Source: Bradyrhizobium sp. CCGUVB4N (GTDB lineage: Bacteria > Pseudomonadota > Alphaproteobacteria > Rhizobiales > Xanthobacteraceae). From it: a DNA stretch of 64,000 nucleotides. Both the position numbers and the translations under genes were made by a program. Below are positions 8,688 through 18,489 of this stretch, one piece after another. The stretch covers positions 6,014,001 to 6,078,000 of the forward strand of contig NZ_JANADP010000001.1 of assembly GCF_024199945.1 (NCBI RefSeq). Reading direction: 5' to 3'. The notes under the pieces were generated by a model. The model saw only the letters and a program-made list of their open reading frames with translations, did no database searches and had not been told where the DNA came from. The first letter of the stretch is position 1. The number at the start of each line of letters is the position of its first letter.

Positions 8688-8955
8688 AGAAAGTTTCTCC
8701 TGACGTGAAACTGTTCAAAGGCGGGTTATTGGTTGAGCATTCGGTTCGTTCCCTAGGCGAACTAACCTCATGCAATGCCTTTATCTTTCGAGACTTGCAG
8801 ACAGTCTTGAGCGCGTCAATCCGGTTTCGGTGCAAGCCCTTGCGGCGCATGCACGGGCTCCACAAAGATCGGTTTGGCTCTACAACTCTCCCCGCTTGTC
8901 CTGCCCGCGCTGATGCAATGCGCATTCCATCTTTCGAAGCTTGAGAGACATTAAG
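8688..8955. other. Divergent intergenic region of 268 bp
   Basis: This gap separates the minus-strand binding-protein genes from the plus-strand M20 peptidase, so it must contain promoters for both directions. It is less GC-rich than its surroundings. I found no convincing inverted repeat, sigma-54 element or riboswitch in it. A 79-codon frame crosses it on the plus strand but lacks coding character. Confidence 0.5.
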
Positions 8956-10086
8956 ATGAATCCAGCCAATCTTCCCTTCGATTCCGAGGCGATGCTCGAG
9001 GGCCTGCGCACCTGGGTGGAATGCGAAAGCCCGACCTGGGATGCGGGCGCGGTCAACCGCATGCTCGATATCGCAGCGCGGGATATGGCGATCATGGGTG
9101 CGACCATCGAGCGCATCGCCGGCCGTCAGGGCTTCGGCGGCGTCGTTCGCGCGCGCTTCCCGCATCCCAGGCAAGGCGAACCCGGCATCCTGATCGCCGG
9201 GCACATGGATACCGTCCACCCGGTCGGCACCATCGAGAAGCTGAAATGGCGGCGCGAGGGCAACAAGTGCTACGGCCCCGGCATCTACGACATGAAGGGC
9301 GGCAACTATCTGTCGCTGGAAGCGATCCGGCAGCTGGCGCGCGCGTCCTTCACCACGCCGCTTCCGATCACCATCCTGTTCACGCCGGACGAGGAAGTCG
9401 GCACGCCCTCCACGCGCGACATCATCGAGGCGGAAGCCGCGCGCAACAAATATGTGCTGGTGCCCGAGCCCGGCCGCGCCGACAACGGCGTCACCACCGG
9501 ACGGTACGCGATCGCGCGCTTCAATCTGGAAGCGACGGGGCGGCCGAGCCACGCCGGCGCGACCTTGTCGGCGGGACGCTCGGCGATCCGCGAGATGGCA
9601 CGGCAGATTCTCGCGATCGACGCGATGACGACGGAGGACTGCACCTTCTCGGTCGGCGTCGTGCATGGCGGGCAATGGGTCAATTGCGTTGCCACGACCG
9701 CCACCGGCGAAGCGCTGTCCATGGCCAAGCGCCAGGCCGATCTCGACCGCGGCGTCGAGCGGATGCTTGCGCTCTCGGGCACGGCGAATGATGTCTCCTT
9801 CAAGGTGACACGTGGCGTGACGCGGCCGGTGTGGGAGCCCGATGCCGGTACCATGGCGCTGTATGAAAAGGCGCGCGGCATCGCCAAATCTCTTGGCGCG
9901 GAATTACCGCATGCGAGCTCCGGCGGCGGCTCCGACGGCAACTTCACGGGCGCGATGGGCATCCCGACGCTCGACGGCCTCGGCGTGCGCGGCGGCAATG
10001 GCCACACGCTCGAAGAGTTCATCGAGGTCGATAGCCTGGTTGAACGCGGCCGCCTGATGGCGGGACTGCTGGCGACGCTCGACTAA
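8956..10086 (+). CDS. M20 family metallopeptidase (glutamate carboxypeptidase-like)
   Basis: 376 residues. The di-zinc site of M20 enzymes is complete: AGHMDTVHPVG (His, Asp) near residue 80, DMKGG (bridging Asp) near 113, DEEVGTPSTR (catalytic Glu and ligand Glu) near 151, and NGHTLEEF (last His) near 352. The dimerisation lid contains GRPSHAG. This branch resembles carboxypeptidase G2, which removes C-terminal glutamate or similar residues from small peptides and acyl amino acids. No signal peptide is seen, so it is cytoplasmic. The ATG at 8956 is preceded by GAGAG; a TTG at 8941 is a weaker alternative. It sits between the binding proteins and the riboswitch, which fits intracellular peptide breakdown. 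Confidence 0.9.
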   Translation: MNPANLPFDSEAMLEGLRTWVECESPTWDAGAVNRMLDIAARDMAIMGATIERIAGRQGFGGVVRARFPHPRQGEPGILIAGHMDTVHPVGTIEKLKWRREGNKCYGPGIYDMKGGNYLSLEAIRQLARASFTTPLPITILFTPDEEVGTPSTRDIIEAEAARNKYVLVPEPGRADNGVTTGRYAIARFNLEATGRPSHAGATLSAGRSAIREMARQILAIDAMTTEDCTFSVGVVHGGQWVNCVATTATGEALSMAKRQADLDRGVERMLALSGTANDVSFKVTRGVTRPVWEPDAGTMALYEKARGIAKSLGAELPHASSGGGSDGNFTGAMGIPTLDGLGVRGGNGHTLEEFIEVDSLVERGRLMAGLLATLD

Positions 10087-10184
10087 AGTGAATCAACTTC
10101 GCACTGCACAATGCGTTGGCAGTCGCGGATGAAATTTGGCCTTGTCTAAAAATGAGGCGCATCGTACTGCTCGATGGTCCACGC

Positions 10185-10415
10185 GACGATGCGGGAGAGA
10201 TCGCAATGAAGGCATCCAGCTTTCATTGCGGCGCCGACGGAGCAACCGCCCCGGAAACTCTCAGGCAAAAGGACTGTATCGTCAGGACGATCTGGAGAGA
10301 GACGGCACGATCGACGTCGTGACGTCCACCGAAGGGGATAGTCTGCGCAGGTCTCGTGAGGTTCTGCCTCGTCGAGGTCCGCGCCGGATCAAGCTCTCAG
10401 GTAACCGTGACAGAT
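10185..10415 (+). ncRNA. Tandem glycine riboswitch (two aptamers)
   Basis: Aptamer 1 spans 10185-10283. GACGAT (10185-10190) pairs with ATCGTC (10278-10283), and between them lie GGGAGAGA, GCCGACGGAGCAACCGCC and AACTCTCAGGCAAAAGGACT, the conserved core of glycine aptamers. Aptamer 2 spans about 10290-10415. ATCTG (10290-10294) pairs with CAGAT (10411-10415), with GGAGAGAGAC, CCACCGAAGGGG and AAGCTCTCAGGTAACCGTGA in the core, plus an enlarged variable arm of about 60 nt. The short linker between aptamers is typical. It lies 67 bp upstream of the DadA-like gene and on its strand. Glycine binding usually turns expression on for such tandem switches; the direction here is inferred. Confidence 0.92.
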
Positions 10416-10420
10416 GGGGC

Positions 10421-10447
10421 GCCGCCAACGGCTTTCGGGCCGGCGGT
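10421..10447 (+). promoter_or_regulatory. Possible expression-platform hairpin of the glycine riboswitch
   Basis: CCGCC at 10422-10426 can pair with GGCGG at 10442-10446 right after aptamer 2. No T run follows, so a classical terminator is unlikely, and control of translation or RNA stability is more plausible. The ribosome site of the next gene (GGGAG, about 10464) lies a little further downstream. Confidence 0.4.
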
Positions 10448-10482
10448 TAGCCTATCCTAACTCACGGGAGCCCCTGCTCAAC

Positions 10483-11796
10483 ATGACACATATCGCCATC
10501 ATCGGCGCCGGCATCACCGGCGTGACGACCGCCTATGCCCTGCTCGAACGCGGCTTTGAGGTCACGGTGCTCGACAAGCATCGCTACGCCGCGATGGAGA
10601 CCTCGTTTGCGAACGGCGGACAGCTCTCCGCCAGCAATGCCGAGGTGTGGAACAGCACCGCGACGATCCTCAAAGGCCTGCGCTGGATGTTCCGGCGCGA
10701 TGCGCCGCTCTTGATGAACCCGCGGCCGAACTGGCACAAATATTCGTGGATGAGCGAGTTCGTCGCCAATATCGGCAACTACCGCGCCAATACGATTCTG
10801 ACGACGCGGCTCGCGATCGAAGCCCGCAAGCACCTGTTCGAGATCGCGACGCGCGAAGGCATCGACTTCGATCTCGAACGCCGCGGCATCCTCCACATCT
10901 ATCACGACAAGAAGGGTTTTGAATCCGGCCTGCGCGTCAATGCGCTGCTGCAGGAAGGCGGACTCGATCGCCACCCGGTGACGCCGGAAGAAATCCGCAC
11001 GATCGAGCCGACGCTGCGCAAGGATTATTACGGCGGCTTCTACACGCCGTCGGATGCTACCGGCGACATCCACAAGTTCACGCGCGGGCTGGCAGAGGCC
11101 TGCAAGCGGCGCGGCGCAACCTTCATCCATGAGGCCAATATCGATTCCATCGCGCAAGCTCGCGGCGCCTTCGTCATCGGCTGGGCCGATCTCAGCGCAA
11201 GCGACGCGGTCGCCTCCGCGCGCGGCATGCTGAAGGTCGATGGCGTCGTGGTCTGCGCCGGCGTTGCCAGCCGTCATTTCGCGGCGATGCTCGACGAGCG
11301 CGTCAATGTCTATCCGGTGAAGGGTTATTCGATCACCGTCCAGCTCGACACCGCCGAGAGCCGCAACGCGACGCCGACCGTCAGCCTGCTCGACGAGGCC
11401 GCCAAGATCGTCACCAGCCGGCTCGGCGCCGATCGTTTTCGTGTGGCCGGCACGGCCGAGTTCAACGACTTCAACCGCGACATCCGCGCCGATCGCGTGC
11501 AGCCGCTGGTCGACTGGGTGCGCAGCAATTTTCCGGCGGTCGAGACGTCTCGCATCATTCCGTGGGCCGGGCTCAGGCCGATGATGCCGAACATGATGCC
11601 GGTGGTGCGAGCGGGCCGGATGCCCGGCGTGTTCTTCAACACCGGCCACGGCCATCTCGGCTGGACCTTGTCGGCCGCGACCGCGCAGATGATCGCTGGA
11701 ACCATCGACGGCTGGCGCGGGCTCAACGCACCGCCAACCGTGCCCTCATTTCGGGGCGAACTTGGGGTTGAGCGCGAGATGCGTCGTGCATCCTGA
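10483..11796 (+). CDS. D-amino acid dehydrogenase family FAD oxidoreductase (DadA-like)
   Basis: 437 residues. The N-terminus HIAIIGAGITGVTTAYALLE is a Rossmann FAD-binding motif, followed by an acidic strand end VTVLDKH. The DadA hallmark ETSFANGGQLSASNAEVWN is present near residues 37-55, and GLRPMMPNMMPVV and NTGHGHLGWTLSAATA form the C-terminal FAD region. Enzymes of this group oxidise D-amino acids (and sometimes glycine) to 2-oxo acids and ammonia, passing electrons to the respiratory chain. I chose ATG 10483, which has GGGAG upstream; the open frame extends back into the riboswitch but cannot be coding there. The glycine riboswitch directly ahead suggests that glycine, or a substrate pool reflected by glycine, controls it. 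Confidence 0.9.
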   Translation: MTHIAIIGAGITGVTTAYALLERGFEVTVLDKHRYAAMETSFANGGQLSASNAEVWNSTATILKGLRWMFRRDAPLLMNPRPNWHKYSWMSEFVANIGNYRANTILTTRLAIEARKHLFEIATREGIDFDLERRGILHIYHDKKGFESGLRVNALLQEGGLDRHPVTPEEIRTIEPTLRKDYYGGFYTPSDATGDIHKFTRGLAEACKRRGATFIHEANIDSIAQARGAFVIGWADLSASDAVASARGMLKVDGVVVCAGVASRHFAAMLDERVNVYPVKGYSITVQLDTAESRNATPTVSLLDEAAKIVTSRLGADRFRVAGTAEFNDFNRDIRADRVQPLVDWVRSNFPAVETSRIIPWAGLRPMMPNMMPVVRAGRMPGVFFNTGHGHLGWTLSAATAQMIAGTIDGWRGLNAPPTVPSFRGELGVEREMRRAS

Positions 11797-11798
11797 GT

Positions 11799-11833
11799 GG
11801 TCGCAAATCGATGCGGGGCGGCCCCTTGCGACC
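11799..11833. repeat. Inverted repeat just upstream of the dpp promoter
   Basis: GGTCGCAA (11799-11806) and TTGCGACC (11826-11833) are exact inverted copies 19 bp apart. The repeat follows the DadA-like stop at 11796 by 2 bp and precedes the sigma-54 element at 11844. It may be a weak transcription end for the upstream gene or a regulator site. Confidence 0.4.
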
Positions 11834-11843
11834 GCCCTGCCCT

Positions 11844-11858
11844 TGGCACACAATTTGC
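11844..11858 (+). promoter_or_regulatory. Candidate sigma-54 (RpoN) promoter of the dpp operon
   Basis: TGGCAC (11844-11849), five bases, then TTGC (11855-11858). The invariant GG (11845-11846) and GC (11857-11858) are exactly 10 bp apart, as sigma-54 requires, and both half-sites match the consensus fully. Transcription would begin near 11870, leaving a leader of about 108 nt before dppB. Sigma-54 control usually needs an NtrC-type activator and points to nitrogen-limited expression. Confidence 0.65.
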
Positions 11859-11977
11859 CCCACGAGGACGGCTCTCCGGCCGGGTCTTCCAGCCCGAGAG
11901 AGAGGCGCGCATGATAGACACGACCGAATCCACGGGCGCCTCTCGGCCCCCCACAATCTGCAGCCGGAGATAGGTGC

Positions 11978-12919
11978 ATGCTAGGTTATCTCATTCGCCG
12001 CGTTCTGGCTGCGGTGCCCGTGATGGGCGTCGTGGCGCTGTTCGTGTTCCTGCTGCTGCGGCTGACGCCCGGCGACCCCGCCGCGATCCTCGCCGGCGAC
12101 AATGCGACACCGGAACGGCTGGAACGCATCCGCACCTCGCTCGGCCTCAATGAACCCCTCATCGTGCAGTTCGTCACCTGGGTCGGCAAGCTGCTGCACG
12201 GCGATCTCGGAACCTCCCTGATCTCCAACCTGCCGGTCATGAAGATGATCGGCCAGCGCGTCGAGCCGTCGATCTCGATCGCGCTGTCGACCATCATCCT
12301 CGCCGTCATCGTTGCGGTGCCGCTCGGCGTCATCGCGGCCTGGAAGCACGGCACCTGGATCGACCGTTTCGTGATGGGCCTGTCCGTGCTCGGCTTCTCG
12401 GTGCCGGTGTTCGTGGTCGGCTATGTCCTGATCGAGGTCTTTGCGATCGACCTGCGCTGGGTGCCGGTGCAGGGCTTCAAGAGCATCTCTGCCGGCTTCG
12501 GCGCGTTCTTCGAGCGCATCATCCTGCCGACCTGCGCGCTCTCCTTCATCTACATCGCGCTGATCGCGCGCATGACGCGCGCCGCAATGCTCGATGTGCT
12601 CGGCGAGGATTACGTGCGAACGGCGCGCGCCAAGGGCATCAACGAGGTCGCGGTGATGATGCGGCACGCGCTGCGGAACGCCGCCGTGCCCGTGATCACC
12701 GTGATCGGCACCGGCTTCGCGCTCCTGATCTCCGGCGTCGTCGTCACCGAGAGCGTGTTCAACATCCCTGGCATCGGCCGCCTCACCGTGGATGCGGTGC
12801 TGGCGCGCGACTATCCGGTGATCCAGGCGATGATCCTGCTGACGTCGCTGATCTACGTCGTCGTCAACCTCCTGATCGACGTCGCCTACACGCTGCTCGA
12901 TCCCCGGATCCGGTACTGA
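11978..12919 (+). CDS. dppB: Peptide ABC transporter permease, DppB type
   Basis: 313 residues with six membrane helices. The N-terminus MLGYLIRRVLAAVPVMGVVA is the standard first helix of DppB/OppB proteins, followed by LRLTPGDPAAILAGDNAT in the first periplasmic loop. The cytoplasmic EAA loop that docks the ATPase reads DYVRTARAKGINEVAVM near residue 210. Ribosome site GGAG lies upstream. It heads an operon with the DppC-like permease (18 bp gap) and the fused ATPase. No binding protein is in the operon; the paired proteins at 5344-8687 are the likely partners. Confidence 0.92.
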   Translation: MLGYLIRRVLAAVPVMGVVALFVFLLLRLTPGDPAAILAGDNATPERLERIRTSLGLNEPLIVQFVTWVGKLLHGDLGTSLISNLPVMKMIGQRVEPSISIALSTIILAVIVAVPLGVIAAWKHGTWIDRFVMGLSVLGFSVPVFVVGYVLIEVFAIDLRWVPVQGFKSISAGFGAFFERIILPTCALSFIYIALIARMTRAAMLDVLGEDYVRTARAKGINEVAVMMRHALRNAAVPVITVIGTGFALLISGVVVTESVFNIPGIGRLTVDAVLARDYPVIQAMILLTSLIYVVVNLLIDVAYTLLDPRIRY

Positions 12920-12937
12920 GGCAAGGACAACAACAAG

Positions 12938-13824
12938 ATGTCAGTCGATACCCTTCCCCAGTCGTCCATCCCGATCACGTCGCCGCTGCGGCCGCGTTTC
13001 GGCTTCCTCACCTCGACGCCGATCATCGCCACGGCGACGGTGTTGCTCGCGCTGATCGTGCTGATCTCGATCCTGGCGCCGTTGATCGCGCCGCACGATC
13101 CGATCCAGCTCGCGCCGTCGCAGCGGCTCAAGCCCGCGTCGGCGCAGTTCCTGCTCGGCACCGACGCCTACGGCCGCGACCTGTTGTCGCGCGTCATCTA
13201 TGGCGGCCGCATCTCGCTCCTGATCGGCATCGGCTCGGCGATCCTCTCGATCGCCATCGGCCTTGTGATCGGTCTCGTCTCCGGCTTCTTCAAGCTGATC
13301 GATTCCGTCCTGATGCGCATCATGGACGGCCTGATGGCGATGCCGAGCATCCTGCTTGCAATCGCCGTGGTGTCGCTGTCCGGCGCAAGCATCTGGACGG
13401 TGCTGGTCGCGATCACGATCCCCGAAATCCCGCGCGTGGCGCGCCTGGTGCGCTCGGTCGTCCTGTCGGCGCGTGAGGAGCCCTATGTGGAAGCCGCGAT
13501 CTCGGTCGGCTCCTCGCTGCCCAAGATCATGTGGCGGCACCTGATGCCGAACACGATCGCGCCGCTGATCGTCCAGGGCACCTATGTCTGCGCGTCCGCG
13601 ATCCTCACCGAGGCCATCCTCTCCTTCCTCGGCGCCGGCATCTCGCCGGAGACGCCGACCTGGGGCAACATCATGGCCGAGGGCCGCCAGTATTTTCAGC
13701 TCAAGCCGACCCTGATTTTCTGGCCGGGCCTGCTGCTCTCGATCGCCATCCTCAGCATCAACCTGATCGGCGACGCCGCGCGCGACGCACTCGATCCCCG
13801 CATGAAGCAGCGGGAGGGCAAATA

Positions 13825-13825
<1 letters not shown>
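12938..13825 (+). CDS. dppC: Peptide ABC transporter permease, DppC type
   Basis: 295 residues. The N-terminal cytoplasmic stretch and first helix are followed by APHDPIQLAPSQRLKPAS and FLLGTDAYGRDLLSRVIYGG, the hallmark of OppC/DppC permeases. The EAA loop is EEPYVEAAISVGSSLPKIM near residue 183. It forms the membrane channel with DppB. The stop codon overlaps the start of the ATPase gene (TAATG at 13823-13827), so translation of the two is coupled. Confidence 0.92.
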
Positions 13826-15492
<1,667 letters not shown>

Positions 15493-15506
15493 CGAGACTC
15501 TCGGCT

Positions 15507-15633
15507 GTCGTCCCGGCGCACGCCGAGACCCATACCGCGGAATATATCGATCGCGCCTGGTGCTGATCCCGAACGACCAGCCTTCGCCAAACTCCTCCCT
15601 GGGGTTATGGGTCCCCGCGTGCGCCGGGACGAC
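15507..15633. repeat. Long-hairpin intergenic repeat (family A, GTCGTCCCGGCGCACGC ends)
   Basis: The 127-bp element starts GTCGTCCCGGCGCACGC and ends with the complement GCGTGCGCCGGGACGAC; the next inner parts (AGACCCATA and TATGGGTCC) pair too. It occupies most of the 298-bp gap between the ATPase and M81 genes. Such palindromic units recur across Bradyrhizobium genomes as noncoding mobile repeats. The remainder of the gap (15634-15790) shows no clear promoter motif. Confidence 0.7.
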
Positions 15634-15790
15634 ACTGAGTGTTTAGAGGCGCCTTCGCTGACAATACGGACCGCATCCGCAGCATTCCCAAAACGGCCTG
15701 AGGCCATGCGTGGCGCGACTGCTTCCCACCTTGCCCTCGCCGCAGCGCCATGGCTAATTTCGCGCAACTTTTAACGCTGGACTTGCATTG

Positions 15791-17296
15791 ATGACACGCA
15801 TCGCCGTCGGCGGCTTCCTCCACGAGACCAACACCTTCGCCCCGACGAAGGCGACGTTTGCGGACTTCCAGCATGGCGGCGGCTGGCCGGCGATGACCAC
15901 AGGTCCCGACGTGCTGAAGGTAATGCGGCGCATCAATGTCGGGCTGGCCGGTTTCGTCGACAGCGCCGAGGCCAACGGCTGGGAACTCGTTCCGACGATT
16001 GCTTGCGGCGCGAGCCCCTCGGCGCACGTCACCAAGGATGCGTTCGAGCGCATCGTGAAGGTGATGGTGGACGGCATCGCAGCCGCGGGCCCGATCGACG
16101 CTGTCTGTCTCGATTTGCACGGCGCGATGGTCACCGAACATCTCGACGACGGTGAAGGCGAGATTCTGGCGCGCGTCCGTCGCGTCATCGGCAAGGATGT
16201 CCCGCTGGTCGCGAGCCTCGACCTTCACGCCAACGTCACGCCCGAAATGATGGAACATGCGGACGCGCTGATCGCCTACCGCACCTATCCCCACGTCGAC
16301 ATGGCCGAGACCGGCCGTGCCTCGGCCAAGCACCTTGCTCTGCTTCTGAAGACAAAGCAGCGCTTCGCAAAATCGTTCCGGCAGTTGCCGTTCCTGATCG
16401 CGATCAGCTGGCAATGCACCAACGATTTTCCGACCAAAGGCATCTACGAGAAGCTCGCAGCGCTGGAGAACGATGCGGTTCCCACGCTCTCCTTCGCGCC
16501 GGGTTTTCCAGCCGCCGATTTCCGCGATTGCGGGCCGAGCGTGTTCGCCTACGGCAGGACGCAAGAAGATGCCGACCGCGCGGCAGATGCGATCGTCAGA
16601 CTGATCGAAAGCCACGAGGACGACTTCGACGGCAAGATCTGGTCGCCCGATGACGGCGTCCGCCACGCCATGGAACTCTCGAAGAACGCCAGCAAGCCGA
16701 TCATCATCGCCGATACCCAGGACAATCCCGGTGCCGGTGGTGATTCCGACACTACCGGCATGTTGCGCGCGCTGGTGCGCAACAAGGCGAGCGCCGCGAC
16801 CGGCGCTATCTACGATCCGGTCTCTGCCAAGGCAGCTCACGAAGCCGGCGTCGGCGCCACCGTCACGCTCTCGCTCGGCGGCAAGTCCGGCATTCCCGGC
16901 GACGAGCCCTATACCGAGACCTTCGTCGTCGAAAAGCTCTCCGACGGCCGCTTCATCGCGCCCGGCCCCTATTATGGCGGCCGCGAGATGGAGATGGGCC
17001 CGTCCGCGGCCTTGCGCATCGGCGATGTCCGCGTCGTCGTCTCCTCGCACAAGGCGCAGCTCGCCGATCAGGCGATGTACCGCTGTGTCGGCATCGAGCC
17101 GACCGCAGAAAAAATTCTGGTCAACAAGAGCTCGGTGCATTTCCGTGCCGATTTCGAGCCGATCGCGGAAAAGCTGATGATCTGCGCAGCGCCCGGCGCG
17201 ATGCCGGCTGACACCGCCACCCTGCCCTGGACGCGCCTGCGGCCGGGCATCCGCATCAAGCCGAACGGCCCCGCTTTCGCGCCCAAATCTCGCTAA
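15791..17296 (+). CDS. M81 family metallopeptidase (MlrC-like)
   Basis: 501 residues, the normal size for MlrC (microcystinase C) proteins. The N-terminus RIAVGGFLHETNTFAPTKA is the family signature. The zinc-binding parts LDLHGAMV, SLDLHANVT and DTQDNPGAGGDSDTTG follow, then a C-terminal domain. MlrC was found as the enzyme cleaving a linear peptide containing D- and beta-linked residues in microcystin breakdown; most relatives have unknown peptide substrates. Here it follows a peptide transporter and D-amino-acid dehydrogenase, so hydrolysis of unusual peptides is plausible. ATG 15791 is preferred to the TTG immediately ahead. It is 27 bp upstream of the next M20 gene. Confidence 0.9.
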   Translation: MTRIAVGGFLHETNTFAPTKATFADFQHGGGWPAMTTGPDVLKVMRRINVGLAGFVDSAEANGWELVPTIACGASPSAHVTKDAFERIVKVMVDGIAAAGPIDAVCLDLHGAMVTEHLDDGEGEILARVRRVIGKDVPLVASLDLHANVTPEMMEHADALIAYRTYPHVDMAETGRASAKHLALLLKTKQRFAKSFRQLPFLIAISWQCTNDFPTKGIYEKLAALENDAVPTLSFAPGFPAADFRDCGPSVFAYGRTQEDADRAADAIVRLIESHEDDFDGKIWSPDDGVRHAMELSKNASKPIIIADTQDNPGAGGDSDTTGMLRALVRNKASAATGAIYDPVSAKAAHEAGVGATVTLSLGGKSGIPGDEPYTETFVVEKLSDGRFIAPGPYYGGREMEMGPSAALRIGDVRVVVSSHKAQLADQAMYRCVGIEPTAEKILVNKSSVHFRADFEPIAEKLMICAAPGAMPADTATLPWTRLRPGIRIKPNGPAFAPKSR

Positions 17297-17323
17297 TCAA
17301 GTCACGCCAACCGGACAGGACAC

Positions 17324-18487
17324 ATGCCCACCATTGACCGCATCGACGGCTACGCCGACGAACTCACCGCCATCCGCCGCGACATCCACGCCCATCCCGA
17401 GATCGGCTTCGAGGAGGTCCGGACCTCCGGCATCGTCGCCGACAAGCTGCAGAGCTGGGGCATCGAGGTGCATCGCGGCCTCGGCGGCACCGGCGTGATC
17501 GGCGTCATCAAGGGCAAGGGCTCGGGCAGCAAGCGCATCGGCTTGCGCGCCGACATGGACGCGCTGCCGATGGAAGAGAACACCAATCTGAAATGGAGCT
17601 CGAAAATCCCCGGCCGCTTCCACGGCTGCGGGCACGACGGCCACACCACCATGCTGCTCGGCACCGCGCGCTATCTCGCCGAGACCCGGAATTTCGACGG
17701 CACCGTGCACCTGATCTTCCAGCCGGCCGAGGAAGGCCTCGGCGGCGCGCGCGCGATGATCAAGGACGGCCTGTTCGAGAAGTTTCCGTGCGACGAGCTC
17801 TACGGCCTGCACAACGCGCCCGACCTCAATCTCGGCGAGATCGCGATCCTGCCGGGCCCGGCGATGGCCAGCGCCGACTTCTTCGACCTCCGCATCACCG
17901 GCTATGGCGCGCATGGCGCGATGCCCGAGCGCTCCAAGGACGCGGTGATCATCGCGACCACGCTGGCGCAGGCGATCCAGACCATCGTCAGCCGCAACGT
18001 CGAGCCGCTGCAGGCTGCTGTCGTCTCGATCACCCAGATCCACGCGGGCTCCGCCTACAACGTCATTCCCGGCGACGCGCATCTTTGCGGCACCATCCGC
18101 ACCTTCTCGAAGGAAGTCCGCACCCTGGTCAGCGAACGCATCCGCACGATCTGCGCCGGCATCGCGAGCGCCTATCAGTGTGTGATCGACGTCGACATCC
18201 GCGACACCTTCAACGTGCTGGTCAACCAGGTCGAGCAGTCCAAGGTGGTCGAGGACGTCGCCCGCACCATCATCGACCCCGCCAAGGTGATCACCCGTAG
18301 CCAGCCGAAGATGGGCAGCGAGGATTTCGCCGACATGCTGGAGACCATTCCCGGCGCCTATTTCTGGGTCGGTCATGATGGCTCGGTGCCGGTGCACAAT
18401 CCCGGCTTCGTGCTCGACGACAAGATCCTGCCGATCGGCGCCAGCATGTTCGCCCGGATCATCGAAACGCGCATGCCGGTCGCTTAA
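17324..18487 (+). CDS. M20 family amidohydrolase (hippurate hydrolase/aminoacylase-like)
   Basis: 387 residues. The start has AGGA upstream. Family features in order: RRDIHAHPEIGFEEVRTS, LRADMDALPMEE (about residue 68), FHGCGHDGHTTMLLG (Cys-Gly-His-Asp metal site near 98), FQPAEEGLGGARAMI (catalytic Glu near 131) and GSEDFADML in the C-terminal part. This is the M20D branch that removes acyl groups from N-acyl amino acids or opens hippurate-like amides. It follows M81 by 27 bp and is followed after 2 bp by the amidase, clearly one operon. Confidence 0.92.
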   Translation: MPTIDRIDGYADELTAIRRDIHAHPEIGFEEVRTSGIVADKLQSWGIEVHRGLGGTGVIGVIKGKGSGSKRIGLRADMDALPMEENTNLKWSSKIPGRFHGCGHDGHTTMLLGTARYLAETRNFDGTVHLIFQPAEEGLGGARAMIKDGLFEKFPCDELYGLHNAPDLNLGEIAILPGPAMASADFFDLRITGYGAHGAMPERSKDAVIIATTLAQAIQTIVSRNVEPLQAAVVSITQIHAGSAYNVIPGDAHLCGTIRTFSKEVRTLVSERIRTICAGIASAYQCVIDVDIRDTFNVLVNQVEQSKVVEDVARTIIDPAKVITRSQPKMGSEDFADMLETIPGAYFWVGHDGSVPVHNPGFVLDDKILPIGASMFARIIETRMPVA

Positions 18488-18489
18488 CA

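Noticed and set aside
6972..8708. 578-codon plus-strand frame over the second binding-protein gene
   Set aside because: It is the mirror of a clear binding protein and its translation has no recognisable motif.
8705..8944. 79-codon plus-strand frame before the M20 peptidase
   Set aside because: No ribosome site, cysteine- and arginine-rich product without structure, and position inside a divergent promoter region.
13531..13824. N-terminal extension of the ABC ATPase inside dppC
   Set aside because: The stretch overlaps dppC in another frame, has no ATPase character, and the ATG at 13825 overlaps the dppC stop in the usual coupled manner.
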